Shown here piece after piece: positions 32,515-45,567 of a stretch of DNA of 64,000 bases (position 1 is its first letter; every line of letters begins with the position of its first letter). The translations under genes and the position numbers were made by a program. The notes under the pieces are model-generated. The model worked only from the letters and a program-made list of their open reading frames with translations, was not told the origin of the DNA and ran no database searches. Source of the stretch: Brevipalpus yothersi (taxonomy: Eukaryota > Arthropoda > Arachnida > Trombidiformes > Tenuipalpidae); NCBI GenBank assembly GCA_003956705.1, contig QZCP01000121.1, positions 1-64,000 on the forward strand, read 5' to 3'.

Positions 32515-34705
32515 GACACCGGTTAAGAAGGTCCTCTCGATCAATCTGGTTGATTTGGTGGATGAAGTCTTCTCAACAATTACTCAGAAAAATTTTCCAC
32601 ACTATTCACTCGGCTCTGGGTTTGCTGTGAGATGTTGGAATGCCGATCAACAAAACACCTTACCTTTTTGGTGCACAGATCAAAGAATTCGTAAGGAATA
32701 TAAAATATTGTCAATATGACTTGAGAATTTGAATAAAGAGTTTTTAACTTCAGTTATCCTAAATTACTGAGCATACCTGTAAGTGACACGATGTTTAAGA
32801 TCAACTATTGAAGAGTGACCTAGAACCTCGCTCCGTTAGAACATCGTTAGAACTCACTTCCAATTGGGTATGGGTCATCATCTCTTCTTCTCTTCTCCTT
32901 CTTGCTCCTCATCTTCTCTCTTTTTTTTCTCTCTCTCTCTTTCTTTCTGATCCTCAATCCCTCTGATAGCGTTACGCTTACTTGTTTTCGCGATCCTTAA
33001 GGCCAGATCGGGAAATAGCATCGTCTTCTTGTTATTTGTTCTCTCTCCACTATACTTATCGAAATATCACATAACACATACACACATCTTCATCTTGATC
33101 ACCGTTCAAGCATCATCAGTTACAGGTACATACATCAATATCGAAACATTGAGTGATCTTGTTTTGAAGAAAGTGAGCCATCAGACGGATTACTTTCGCA
33201 ATTTGGCTGATGAAGAAAAAAATATCCAATTTTCAGTAATTCTTCAGACTGTATATTATTCATGAAGATCATCATATAGCATAATAGATGAAGATGAAGA
33301 TTCTGTGATAATGAGTCAATCAAAGTTTGGGAAAGTTTCTGAACGAGGTAGTTATCTTGCGATAAAAGAAAAGAGTGAGAAAAAGTTATCAGCTCGTTAA
33401 ACGTATCTTACTCAATCAGTTAACTATTTGTAATTGATTTCCTTTCAATACCGATAAGAAATGAGGGATCAATTTCCTCAAAATACAAGACAAAATATTC
33501 AATCCTTTAATTTCATCCATGATCAATGGCATCTTTTCTCTACTGAAATTCTTTTCGAAGTATCGATAATTGATGAGATCCGGCTTGAGACACCTACTCA
33601 TGATATATTCTGAGACTCTCTTGACCTAATGATGAAGCCATCAATCTAGCTCAAAATTCAGAAACATCAAAAAAAGGAATCTCTCCTCTCGCTCATATTT
33701 GACTGAAAGAGAGAGACTATTCTGATCGATTCATTATCGTTCTTCTTCGTGCATAATTTAGCCATAATACTCTGCAAGATTCAATTCGTCAGACAAAGCT
33801 GAGATAGGAGAAAAAAAATTCGAGGGTGAAAATGTTAGCGACCGCTCCTGTTTCCATCTATTCATACATGTTATACCTTGACGATTGTTCCGATAAGAAA
33901 GGAAGAGAGCGAGAAGGAGAGAGAGAGGACCAAGTTCAATCAGAGTTTGTTAATCTAAATTCAAAAATGAGCTCTTCGAGTCAAATTTTGATCATATCGA
34001 TACCATCATCAGCCATTCGGAAAGAATAGATAAATTGGTTTCGAATGCTGATAACGGGTGTTATAGTATTATCACACACGACTGAAAATAATTTTGATTG
34101 ATATACATGGTAATAATAAAATCTGATGAAAATCTGGTCACCAAATAAGTTTCAAGACCCCTGAGTGTGTTGTGAATAAATTGATCCGGAATGATTTTTC
34201 AACTTTTCTACCTTTCAAAAAGGATGCAAATAAAAACTTTCGATTATGATGATGATATGTAATTTCGGCTGGACACAAGGAGAGAGAGATCGAGTAGTAA
34301 GGCGAAAACATGAGGGTGTATCAATTTACTTTGATACGATCGGCATATTGAAAAATATACAGTAAGAAAGGGAGAGTAGCGAGAAAAAGAGAGAGTAACG
34401 GAATTATTTTTATGCTGGTGCCGATGGCAAGTTCAATAACATCTCACTGAACGGCCTCTAGTTCAAGAGTCTCTCTCTCTTTCTCTCTCCTTGAACTTGC
34501 TGCTGATTATCAATTCGAAAAGGAAAAAACACCAATGAATGAATATATATATTTCGTTTATCTTGCTCAGAGAGAAGAAGAAATTCACGCGCATTAAAAT
34601 CTATTTTAGATACAAAATCATCAAATCGTGACCACCTCAAGTCCGCCTGCAAATCCTGAATGTGACGATAGGACTGCAGGTTGTGGACGATTTTTTCTAT
34701 CTCTT

Positions 34706-34762
<57 letters not shown>

Positions 34763-35161
34763 CTCATCGTTCTTCAAGTATATGTCTCATTTTAGTTTCG
34801 GACCATCTCATAAGATCTTATGAGATCGTTGAATTAAAAATAATTTTAAGCCATCACAGGTAATTGATGAAATCATGATTCAAATAATGCAAACTAAAGG
34901 TGAGTGAAAGTCAAAAATTACACTTTCAAGTGGTGAGAGTTGGTCAAATTAGGAGAAAGGATGATCTTTCGAGAATTTCACTTCAATTTCAATTTAATCA
35001 AGGCATTGGATGTCATCATCGTTCCAAGTGATAGCGGATGAGCCAGCATTTGGCACACTGTTTCTTTTGCTGGAATTTGGGCAAAAATAATCGAAATCAA
35101 TGAAAAATTGGCAAAATCTCATCTCAATAATTGAGCAAAAATTAGTTGTTGAGAATGCTTC
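32515..35161. other. Intergenic, 2.6 kb with one CT array
   Basis: Lies between the secreted-protein gene's 5' end and the chimeric gene's 3' end. Open frames here are short, without homology or splice support. Confidence 0.5.
34711..34757. repeat. (CT)n microsatellite
   Basis: About 47 bp of CT; the last long dinucleotide array before 52 kb. Confidence 0.95.
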
Positions 35162-37018
35162 TTACACAGGAGATTCTTGACATTCAGCATTGGGCTTAGG
35201 CTTTTTAAAATTGTAGTTCTCGCTCATATTCTCTTGATTTGGTCGCTTTTCGCCAGCTTGAGCAATGGACAATTCATTCTCTTCGTCACAAGAATCTGAA
35301 TGAAGAGAAAAAAGCAATTAGAATTAGAAATCGTGGCCTTGAACACAATTGAATCATGGATCACCAACGTTTTGAGAAGCCCATAGATGTGTTCTCCTTG
35401 TCCTCAATGTATGCATCGTCATGATTTAGGAGTTCATGATCAACGTTTTCTTCGAGATCAGATAAATCGCTCAAATCGATAGATTCTTCTTCTTCTTCTT
35501 CCACGCTGCTCTCACTTGTACTCTCCGAGTGGACATCAGTTTCGGATTCCATCGATCTTTTTTGAAGATCTTGCATCAATTTTGAGATCCTTTCTTGTCC
35601 TCTCTTGGCATTTTCCTCCATGGATTTCTGGAAATCCTCATCTTCTTCATCAGCATATGACTCGGGATGAATCTCTTCATAGCATGTGTAATCATCTATC
35701 ATTTCTTCAAATTCACGCTCCCGACGACGCTGAATCTCTTTGGTAATTTCGTCTGTGATTTGTCTAGCTAGTGCTTCAACATCGACTATTGGAAGGGAAT
35801 CGGTCTCCTTTGTTTTCTGAACAACTTCCAAAATGTCATGATAATTTGGAGTAGAATGAAGAGGCCGATTTCTTACTCCAGGGACTTTGTTTTGCATGCT
35901 TAATCGATAGCGATTAGAAATGGCACGATTGAGAGCTGGATATTCTGTTTTGTCGTACTTGAAATTCCTGTCCAAGCATCTCAAAGGTATATCTTTGGCT
36001 CCTTGTAACTCCAAGAGTTTGCGAGAATCTCTAGCAAGTGCACGTTCATACTTTTCTTTCATGATATGAGGAGAATCCTCATTATCCAGGTCTTCCAAAG
36101 ATATTTCGGCTTTATCCAATTGTTCAATTTTCTTCTGATTTATTTTTATTTGGTGAACGAGCTTTCGAAACATTTTAATCTTTTGGTCCCACACTTTCTT
36201 AGGCATTCCATTCAGCGTAATAAAGAAGTTTCCAATGTTTTCGAACTCCCAAGCAAAGTCTTTCACATCACTTTCACCTGATTCTATTTTTGATTCCTCC
36301 ACAAGAAAGTTGTAGAAATTTTTTACCCTACTCTGGAACATCGTATGACCCCAAAAGACCGAGTCTTTGAATTTCTTCTGGAGATTCATTAGACGCTGTA
36401 CAGCATTATCATTTCCAAGCTTTTCACGGCAAACTTTGATCAGCTAATGGTGATTAGAAAATTTGAGATTATCAGATAATTTCAATCCATTCTGATGATA
36501 TCCAAAAAAAATCATACCTGTTCAAATTGAACTTCTTCATGACACTCTCTTTGATCAATCGGTTTAGTTGGAGGTTCCTCTGGTTTGTTCATCTTATTTT
36601 TCAATTCCATAATCTTCGAAGCAATTTCTTTCCTCTTACTATCATCAATCTCGACTACTTTTTGGTAGTCTCTCAGAGCTTGCTCAAATTTAGCATCAAA
36701 ATTGTTGTAATTTATAGTATCAGCTCTTCTCAAGTATGGTTCCATGAATTTTGGATCAAGCATGATGGACCAAGAGCAATCTCTTACACACTTCTCCACA
36801 TAATCATCTCCCAGGTGAGAATGGGCCAGAGATCTTTTGTTGAATATAATTGATTTCGATTTTCTTTCCTCTTCACTATCTTGTGGACACAGATTGATTG
36901 CTTTGGTATACAGCTCAGTAGCTTCCAAATACTTTCCCTCTTCAAATAGAATATCACCTCTGATTGTCAATGTATCATGCGTTGAAGAAATTCCTGTATC
37001 CATAGGTTTACTATCCAT
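35162..37018 (-). CDS. Chimeric protein: TTC1-like TPR domain fused to DAXX-like histone-chaperone core
   Basis: Three exons (36518-37018, 35369-36443, 35162-35295) encode 569 residues. Exon 1 (residues 1-167) is TTC1-like, with three TPR repeats: GDILFEEGKYLEATELYTKA, IIFNKRSLAHSHLGDDYVEK and FMEPYLRRADTINYN. The TTC1 gene at 50474 has NTKFKDNEHLEAIDLYTEA and AAAYSHLGDAYVDK. Exon 2 is DAXX-like and highly similar to the DAXX gene at 39571-41504, with the helical bundle, histone-binding region and acidic tract. The intron lies before LIKVCREKL exactly where DAXX has LIDVCRERF, phase 0 in both. Exon 3 (SCDEENELSIAQAGEKRP) matches the start of DAXX exon 3 but stops before the terminal SUMO-interaction motif. 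The donor of intron 2 is a weak GTTGGT. An acceptor-like site just upstream of the ATG suggests a 5' UTR intron or longer N-terminus. Confidence 0.75.
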
Positions 37019-38038
37019 ATCGTTGGCCAACGCCCTTTTAATTTTACTAACGCTGAGACACAATTTGAAACTTTAATAGATGAAGGTTTTTGGTAGATGC
37101 TTCCTTTCTCCGTGTTTAAGGTATTTGCAGTGTCAAAACTTGCTTCGAAAGTCAAATTAGACCTACTGAAAGGTTCACAGTGTCCAAAAATCATGCATAA
37201 CTTTTTCTTTCTTTGTGGCAATTAATAATCTTGATAGCCGTTGAGTTCCACCAGTTATGAGATCAAAGTCTACAATCGAATCGTGAGTATCTGAATTTCT
37301 GTTCCTCCGATTTCTCTGTAGTTTATCATGTAGCGGCACCTGTTCACATTCTAGCGCCCAAAGTAACTGTAATCTATCATGTGGTGGCTCTAAGTATTCA
37401 GCGAATTCGATTATGAGTATAAAAATCGATTAAAAAACTTGAACTAAGATCGTTTTTCTCAGTGATAAGGTTGTAGTCACTATCTCAATCTTTTAGAATG
37501 TTTTTAAATAAACTTCGAAGCTCATCATTCAATTGTATCATCGAGTGAAAATCTGCTTGAACGAAATGATCCTAACTGCATGATTAGTGTGCCTATTTCC
37601 AGTAAATCGATTTGCCATGGTTTTATGGGTATTTTTCTCCCCTTTTAGCCATCTGAAAATCAAGTTAGCAGCATGCTCAAGATATTTGTACACTTTTTAC
37701 TTTTGGAATGCATGAATTTTCGATGTTCGAATTCATGCAAGAAGAGGTACAAAAATATGCACTGGCTTGCAAGTGTCTAATCAACTGGGACAACTGGATA
37801 CATAAAACATTTGAAACTCAGAGAAGCACCGATTATCAGAAAATTTTGGATTCTCAATACCAATAAACTGACCACTAATCAATCGGTAATATCAAAATTT
37901 TCTCAATATTTCACAAGAGTAAGTTTATTTTAAAAAATACTTCCATGAAAATTACTCCATGAAAGCTCGAATGGCACGAAAAATTTGTAATATTGGTAAT
38001 ATTAGAGCTCATTTTTCTAGAGAAAAAAAGTCCATCAA
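37019..38038. other. Intergenic, upstream of chimeric gene, downstream of AMT
   Basis: About 1 kb without recognised genes. On the minus strand 36967-37221 is open and could supply 5' exon sequence for the chimeric gene. Confidence 0.4.
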
Positions 38039-39378
38039 TCATTTTGGTGTGTAATAATTGCTCTTAACGAAAGGCATTTTGGTGATATCATAAGGGAATG
38101 CTTTTTTCCTTATCAAGCACATATGTTGAGTACCTTGTTTACTTAATTCATTCGGAACATAGCCCATCGCAATATTGTAGCCCAAAGAGGGTGAAGGACA
38201 TCCACTGGTAACTTTACCAATCTTTTGGCCATCCTTGTCTGTTATATCACAGCCAGCACGAGCCGGAGGGCCTTTTTTATCACTCTTCAGTCCTACACGT
38301 CTTTTGGCTGGCTTCTCTTTCAATTGTTTCATAATTTTTTCAGCTCCTGGAAAATCTTTTCGCTCTCTTCTACCCTTGCCGATTGTCCATGTCAATCCAG
38401 CTTCAATTGGACTTGTAGTGGCATCAATATCATTGCCATACAAACACAAACCAGCCTCAAGTCGCAAGGAATCTCGAGCACCTAAGCCTAGATCAAGTAA
38501 GTCAAGAGTTAATCGATTAAAGTTTAAATAAAAACGAGCAGAGAAAATAATCAAGTTCCTATGTACTGCTTACCAGCAAGTTTAACATCTTTCGAGTTGC
38601 CAAGTAGCAGTTGACTTAAGCTGATTGCTGATTCATTTGGAATGCTTATCTCAAATCCATCCTCTCCAGTGTAACCACATCGAGTTATTCTACAATCAGT
38701 GATTCCATTTATCGAGGTAGCCAATGAATTCATGAAAAATAATTTTCTCAAATCTTCCTTCACAAAAGGCTGTAGACAAGACATAGCTGATGGTCCCTGG
38801 ATTGCAATCAGAGAATATCTATCGTTGAGAAAATCTAGGGATATATCATGTCCATTATTTTGCAATTTTTTCGCCTCTGTTTCCATGAGATCTCGATCTT
38901 TATCAGCACAACCAGCATTCGAGACCACGAATAGGTAGGACTCACTTGTGTTGGTCAAAATTAAATCATCAATTATACCTCCTTCATCATTGGTAAACAA
39001 AGTGAGACATGATTGATCTGGGCCAAGTTTGTCAACATCAGCAACTGTTAATCGTTCCATTAATCTGTTTCGATCTTTGCCATGAATCCTAGTCTGGAGC
39101 ATATGAGATACATCGAAAAGACTACACTTATTTCGCGTGTGAATGTGCGAATCAACTACATTCAGATCATTGTAAACAATGGGCATTGAATAACCGGCAA
39201 AAGGTTCCATTTGAGCACCATGATTAACATGAAGGTCATAGAGTGATGTCCTTTTTGGCTGGCCACTGGCTTGAGAGTCGTGAGATGAGAAAGTTCGAGG
39301 GAATATGTTCGAAAACTTGTTTAAGAATAAACATCTTTTATTGGAAAAAGTGAGAACTTTGACGTACGCTGAATTCAT
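38039..39378 (-). CDS. AMT: Aminomethyltransferase, glycine cleavage T-protein, mitochondrial
   Basis: Two exons (38574-39378, 38039-38487) encode 417 residues, close to human AMT (403). After a basic, Ser/Phe-rich mitochondrial leader of about 30 residues come SLYDLHVNHGAQMEPFAGYS, SLFDVSHM, NDEGGIIDDLIL, RCGYTGEDGFEISIP, LGARDSLRLEAGLCLYGND, EAGLTWTIGK and the C-terminal VTSGCPSPSLGYNIAMGYV. These are standard folate-binding T-protein motifs. AMT transfers the aminomethyl carbon of glycine from H-protein to tetrahydrofolate, releasing ammonia. The join across the 86 bp intron (GCT G|GC TTA GGT) restores LAGLGARDSL. The start is the ATG at 39378. It lies between the two DAXX-type genes on the same strand. 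Confidence 0.95.
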
Positions 39379-39570
39379 GGCGAAAAATATTATAAACAAG
39401 AAGAGATCAAATGAGCGAATGTAATGATCAACTTATGAACATTGATAATGAATCCCTGCAAGATAAATGATAAGAGATGGGATGATAACGCGCTCATTAA
39501 ATATAAAAAAAACTTGGAAGCAAAGCTTCACAATAGAAAAAACAGTGGATTTTTCTTCTCCAATGCATGC

Positions 39571-41504
39571 TCAATCTAAACAGATGACGTCATCATCATC
39601 ACTATCAGCATTAGATGAATTGACTCCGAAAGAATGAACACTTTTAATACACGAATCTTGGTGTGAAGAGTCAAGATCTATCACATCAGGATTGTCCATC
39701 ATTGTGGAATTTGATGGTGAAGAGAGCTGGAGGCTTTCTGAGTGGACGGACGAGGAGCCTTGATCCTTGGACACCATAACCTTTGACGTTGATGTAGCTG
39801 TTCCGTTCTGTGGGGTATCGCTATTTTCCAATTTAGGCTTTTTTGTTTGATCATTTTCTGTTCCATTTTCTTGAAGAGTGCGCTTTTCGGCTCTCGGAGC
39901 AACGCTCGATTCTTCTACTTCGTCCTCTTCTTCTTCACAATCCACTTTAATGAAAGAGAAAAAAATAATTATCGAACTGATACTCAAACTGAGAATAGGT
40001 AAGGATTACTCACATTGAATAACACTCATCTCATCATTAACTTTTTCTTCAGGGTCTTGGCCACCATTTGCTGACGGTTCATCTTTGGTGTCCTCATCAA
40101 GATCAGACAATTCACCCAGATCAATAGGGTCTTCATCCTCTTCCTCCTCTTCTTCCTCTTCTTCCTCCTCTTCTTCACTACTCTCACTCTGAACTTCCGG
40201 CTGACCACTTGCTTCCAATTCCTCTGATTTTTTTTGAAGTTCTTTCTCAACTTTCGAAATTCTTTCTTCTCCCATCTTCGTGTTCTCCTCCATAGCTTTC
40301 TTGAAATTCTCATCCTCCTCATCAGCATATGACTCAGGGTGGATTTCTTCGTAACAAATATAATCATCGATCATTTCTTCAAATTCACACTCTCGACGAT
40401 GCTGAATTTCTTTGGTAATTTCGTCTGTGATTTGTCGAGCTAGCGCTTCTACATCAGCTATGGGTAGAGAATCAGATTCCTTTGTTCTCTTAACAACATC
40501 CAAAATGTCATAGTAATTTGGGGTGGAATGAAGAGGTCGATTCTTTACACCGGGAACTTTGTTTCGCATGTTCAGTCGATAATAATTCGAAATGGCACGA
40601 TTGATAGCTGGATATTCTGTTTTATCATACTTGAGATTTCTGTCCAAGTATCTCAAAGCTATTTCTTTGGCTCCTTGTAGCTCTAGGAGTTTACGAGAAT
40701 CTCTGGCTAGAGCCCGTTCATACTTTTCTTTCCTAATGTGGGGAGCATCTTCATTTTCCAGATCTTCCAAAGATATTTCGGCTTTATCGAGCTGTTCAAT
40801 TTTTTTCTGATTTCTTTTTATCTGCTGATGGAGCTTATTCACTAGATTGACCCTCTTCTTTCGTTCTTTTTTACTCAATTTCTTTTGGATGGTAAGGAAT
40901 TGATCCAATCGCTTGAATTCACATAAAAAGTCTTGCACGTGAGTATTGAGAATGACAGGGTTTGCTTCATTTGCGATAAAGTAATAATAGTGATCGATCA
41001 TACTCTTACAAACATCATAGCTCCAGAAAAGAGATTCTTTGGATTTTTCTCTCAGACTAGTGAGCTTTTGAACAGCTCGTTCATCTTCGAATCTCTCACG
41101 GCAAACATCAATCAACTATAAAAAGACAAAATAAACATCATAAAGATTAACTTTCCTTTACCAATGACAACAGTACCCACCTCATCATAAGTAACCCCTT
41201 CACGAAATTTTATCTCCTCAATTTCTTGTTCACCCTCCTCCTCAGCACCGGCGGCTTTGCCCTCTTCCTGAGGTGTTGAAGTGGATGGTTCTCCTTCCAC
41301 CACCGAACTAGCGGCTTCAGAATTCATGGCAGTGGTGGTAGCCTCTGTAACATTATCTGGAACAATTTCCGTAACACTAGGCTCAACAGTTTCTGGAACA
41401 ATTTTTGTAGCACTTTCTGAGATCGTCTCTGGTACAGCTTGTGGAACAGCAGCTTCAGGCACAGCAGCTTCCTCTGCCACCGGACTATCCATTTCAACAT
41501 CCAT
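39571..41504 (-). CDS. DAXX: DAXX histone H3.3 chaperone homologue
   Basis: Three exons (41181-41504, 40014-41115, 39571-39944) encode 599 residues. Order: a low-complexity Val/Glu/Thr N-terminus; helical bundle starting TYDELIDVCRERF; a basic linker; KIEQLDKAEISLEDLENEDA then YERALARDSRKLLEL (human DAXX EIRRLQEKELDLSELDDPDS and KLIRLFGRLCEL); the histone-binding region (LPIADVEALARQITDEITKE, FEEMIDDYICY); and an almost pure Glu tract. The last residues DDDDVICLD form a SUMO-interaction motif like human EEIIVLSDSD. DAXX deposits H3.3 with ATRX and acts as a SUMO-dependent corepressor. An acceptor-like ttatag upstream of the ATG suggests a 5' UTR intron. It is the likely parent, or sister, of the DAXX part of the chimera. 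Confidence 0.88.
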
Positions 41505-43597
41505 GATTCCACCGACACTTGAAGCCAACCCTATAACCAGACAACAGGATCCTTTTAATTTTAATATTCACAACAAAATCAAATCAATTGAATCAAATTA
41601 ACCGGATTGAAAACAACAATTTTTATTATTTACACATGGATTCTTCACATTTTTCTTTCAATTTCATCAGAACGCCTCAATACGCACGCGTATTATTGGC
41701 AAAACGCGCTTATTTTTGAGCGTCATCTTGTGTGAAGGGATACTTTGACTAATCGAAGTAGAAGTTCGATTGTCGAATGTGATTTTCGAGGCAAGTTCTA
41801 AATAGTTTAGTATGATGCAATAATTATTTGACAGAGAGAATTTTCTGATAATGACAAGAGAATTAAGAAAAATCAGAAGAGATTGTAACTAGGTGCTAGT
41901 GAATGGGATTACAGAGTGCGATTGAGTGGATTTTTGCAGGATAAGAAAAAGTTCTTCTCACAAAATTATGCCCAGTTCGAGGAGAAGAAATAATTCATGC
42001 TCATGAGAAGATTGTCATTAGGATGAATATACAAGAAATCGCTCTTGGTTCATCATGCTTCTGATCACAGGTTGTGGAATATTATCATCAATTGCATTCA
42101 TCTCCGCTGAAAAGCTAAAGAATTTATCGAGATTGATAAAGTAAGACTGAAGATGGAGAGAGAAGGCTGTATGAGTTAACTGTTGGATCATTAGAAGAAA
42201 GAAAAAAGGTAAATCATTGACTAACAAGTCACAATTCTGTCCCAAGGACACTATTTGACATTATAGATCCAACAGAAAGTAGAAGTTTTATGAATCATCC
42301 TGTAATTGTTTTCGAGAGAAATTTTAGCTGATCCAGAATCAATTCGTATTGGCGGATTTGGGCTCTCTCCATAAAATTCTGGGACAAACTCGTGATTCGC
42401 GCTCAAAAAATTGAACGCTTGCACACTGTAGAAATGTTCATGAAAAAAATTCTTCCTAATCGGTGGAGATTTACGAATTTTTGAAGATGAATTCTCAGTT
42501 CAATCAATATTTCTGAATCAATCATTGCAAATAAGCATTTTATGGCCTAAACCCTTTACAAACGATGCTGCTCTGGATGCCTATATCTGATCGTAATAAT
42601 TTGATGGTAAAAGAGGTCAAATGCTCTCCTAGGGCTTTACTCTCTTTTTGGGTCGGTCTCAACTGGATTCTGCCAGTCTCTATCTGAATCGAGTTCAGCA
42701 TATTGAAAAATATTCTCCTAACTGCAGAAAAGGATTCAAAAACATCCATAAGAAGAATCGTTTTTGTGAGAGCTGTATTTACAGGCGAATTTTCATTCAT
42801 CTAATGAGAACTTTCACCCAACGATGAAATCAGAGAGAATCATTTGGCAAGACTTTGAGACTTTGAGTGTCAATTTGGATGTTGCCCTTGAAAAAAGCGC
42901 CCACATATGACTAATGCTGATTACTCATCTTTCGAGTGATTTTCAAAATTATGTCGAATATTCGAAGGAATAGTCACCATATTATTCTCGGACATCGCTA
43001 CTTTTATCTGATTCTCAATTCTGAATTCAAGAACAACAGGCTACAATCATGCGAACATGAAAAGAGTTAGTTGCCCATCCACCTGTTCTGGTAGTGAAGA
43101 AAAACTCATTAAAGCTGGTGCCTCAGTTATCTTGGAAGCGAATCTGAGGTTTGCACTGAATCTTAAAATAACAGAGAAGTACACTCGAACGATACTTTTA
43201 TGATACCGAGAAAGATTTTCCCATCATGATGCCACCAGAAGAGGATGAGGATGGCATATTTAGATTCATCGAATTACATGTGTTTCCAGTTTCTTCAGGA
43301 AACTACTAGTTGAGAACCTTATTTTTTCCGCCTAAAGGCAGTTCGGGCCGCTCACACCGGATAGAAAGATCGATTTTCTTCAGACTCTCGAATATTTTTT
43401 TCTCACTCGAGCTATTCTGACTTACTGGATGAATCATGCTCGGAAGTGCAATAGCAGTGCATTGTTGCCCATAGTTGGTCAAATCCTTCTGTTCTGCGAT
43501 GCTGTACACTTGATGTATCAATTCTCATACATCGTTCATTTTTCTTTTCATCTATTAGTCAGTGTAGTTCGTTAGTTAGTAGTTGATAGTGAAAGTT
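41505..43597. other. Divergent intergenic region DAXX / SORD
   Basis: About 2.1 kb without long arrays or recognised genes. Small open frames lack ATG starts, splice partners or recognisable motifs. Confidence 0.5.
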
Positions 43598-45253
43598 ATG
43601 GTCAATCAAAGTGACAACTTGGCAGTCGTTCTTCATGGACCAAACCAGATGAAATTGGAAAATATTCCACTACCCGTTCCTCCAGGGCCTGATGGTAAGG
43701 ATTTTTTTTTTCGTAATGAATTTCCCTTCATTCATCCAAAATTTTAGTAGCAAATGATATGCGTTCGATTTGAGCGATTGATTTTTCGAATCAAATTCTC
43801 TGATAGAATTCGGAAAATTCTCTTGATAATTTCTAAATATTGACAATTCATTGTGGTAGATCATGCTATCTTTTGAAAAATATGACCATCTATTTGAATC
43901 AGATTGTGACTGTGACAGCTAAGGAATTTGAGAAATTTATATCACTGAGCATCTTACAGCACAACTGACACATTATCTATCGTCTAGCCTCTTCTGCTAA
44001 TCCATTCACAATTTTTGGGCTCCATTCCAGATGTACAAGTGAAGAGCGAGTTCTGTGGTATCTGTGGTACAGATATTCACCTGTTGAAGAATGCAAAAAT
44101 TGGAACATTCTCTGTAGAAAAACCATTAGTATTGGGCCACGAAGGATCTGGTACTGTGGTAGCGGTGGGAAAAAATGTATCAACTTTGGCTGTCGGAGAT
44201 CGAGTTACGATTGAGAATGCTGTGCCTTGTATGAAATGTAAAGTTTGTCTCAAAGGCAATTACAATTTTTGTGAAACTTGTACACGACAAGCCAAAGGAC
44301 TTCCGCCTGCAGATGGACTTTTGGCTCGATTCTACAATCATCCGGCTGCTTTTACCCACAAGTAAGTGTTCGAAAATTTTTTACATGCTATCGAAATTCT
44401 TTGAAATTTTTATCTTCCTATCTTTCTCATTGAAGGGTTCCTGATTCCGTTTCTCTGGAAGTGGCTGCTCTCGCAGAACCTTTGGCTGTATCAGTTCATG
44501 CACTCAATCGAGTTGCTCTCAGCTTTGGTCAAAATGTTCTAATTTGTGGTGCTGGTACGATGGGATTACTCACAATGGTGTGTGCAAAAGCTTATGGAGC
44601 AGCGCAAGTGTGCATAGTAGGTAAGAAGAATCAATGATCCACTCATGGTCATCATCGATAATCGATTAGGTGACTTTTGGAATGATCATTTTTCCTCTAT
44701 TCCTATCATGTTTGCAGATATTGTTCAAGAAAAGTTGGACGTTGCTAAGAAGTTTGGAGCTGACCATACAGTATTGAGTGTTAAAGGAAAGAGTACAGAA
44801 GAGATGGCCAAACAAGTTATCGATAAAATGGGTGGAATGGTTGATGTGACGATCGAAGCCACGGGGAGTGAATTCTGTTTAGGTGTTTCAATTTTGGCCA
44901 CAAGTTATGGTGGTAAGATTGGCTTGATTGGATTGGGTAGCGAAAAAGTTGCCGTACCTTTGAGTAAGGCAATTCTCAAAGAGATCGATCTCCTTGGTGT
45001 TTGTCGATACAGAAATAGGTGAGAAATTGATCAAGTGCAATGACCAGAGATCAATGGCTAGTTTTGAATCAACTAATTGCTTCCACTTCATTATTGTTAC
45101 AGCTATCAGCAGGCGGTGAATCTTCTTGCATCACGACCAGAATTCAAAGAGTTCATAACTAATGTATTTCCAATAGAAAAAGCAACTGACGCATTCGAAG
45201 CCATGAAGAAGGGAACCGATATCAAAATATTGATCAAATGTTCTACCAAATGA
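43598..45253 (+). CDS. SORD: Sorbitol dehydrogenase-like zinc alcohol dehydrogenase
   Basis: Five exons (43598-43694, 44031-44361, 44436-44620, 44718-45018, 45103-45253) encode 354 residues, the usual length. Catalytic zinc ligands are seen in CGICGTDIH (Cys) and LGHEGSG (His, Glu). The structural zinc cluster is PCMKCKVCLKGNYNFC, with four cysteines. The substrate loop has GLLARFYNHPAAFTHK (human GNLCRFYKHNAAFCYK). The Rossmann fold has NVLICGAGTMG and AKAYGAAQV, and the C-terminus has IGLGSEKVAVPL. The enzyme oxidises sorbitol to fructose with NAD+. Family relatives such as L-iditol or threonine dehydrogenases share the fold, but the RFY-HP-AAF motif points to SORD. All introns are GT-AG; exon 1 is short, and the first intron is the longest (336 bp). 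Confidence 0.9.
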
Positions 45254-45567
45254 ACTTTCTGCAACTAAACCAAATTGATCACACAAATCAAACTTATCTA
45301 TTACGTTGTGAAAAAGCACTATATATTGTGAAATATTAAAATTTGCCTTTCAAGATTCAACTCATATTTGTATTTCATGGTGATGAAGATTGAACACAGT
45401 CCTCATGATTGAGATATGCTGATCTACACCGAGCTATTGATAATCGATGAGGCACTAATGAGAATGTTGCCAAGTGGTTCGGCGCGGAAGAAAAACATTA
45501 ATGACCAGGGGTAACCAATCCTTTAGTTTAATAGAATTATAAGGACTTGAGAAAATAATACACCAAA
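45254..45567. other. Convergent 3' intergenic region SORD / RPL27
   Basis: A 314 bp spacer; nothing else recognised. Confidence 0.5.

Noticed and set aside
33029..33265. Hydrophobic 78-codon plus-strand frame
   Set aside because: No splice partners, no homology recognised, AT-rich intergenic context.
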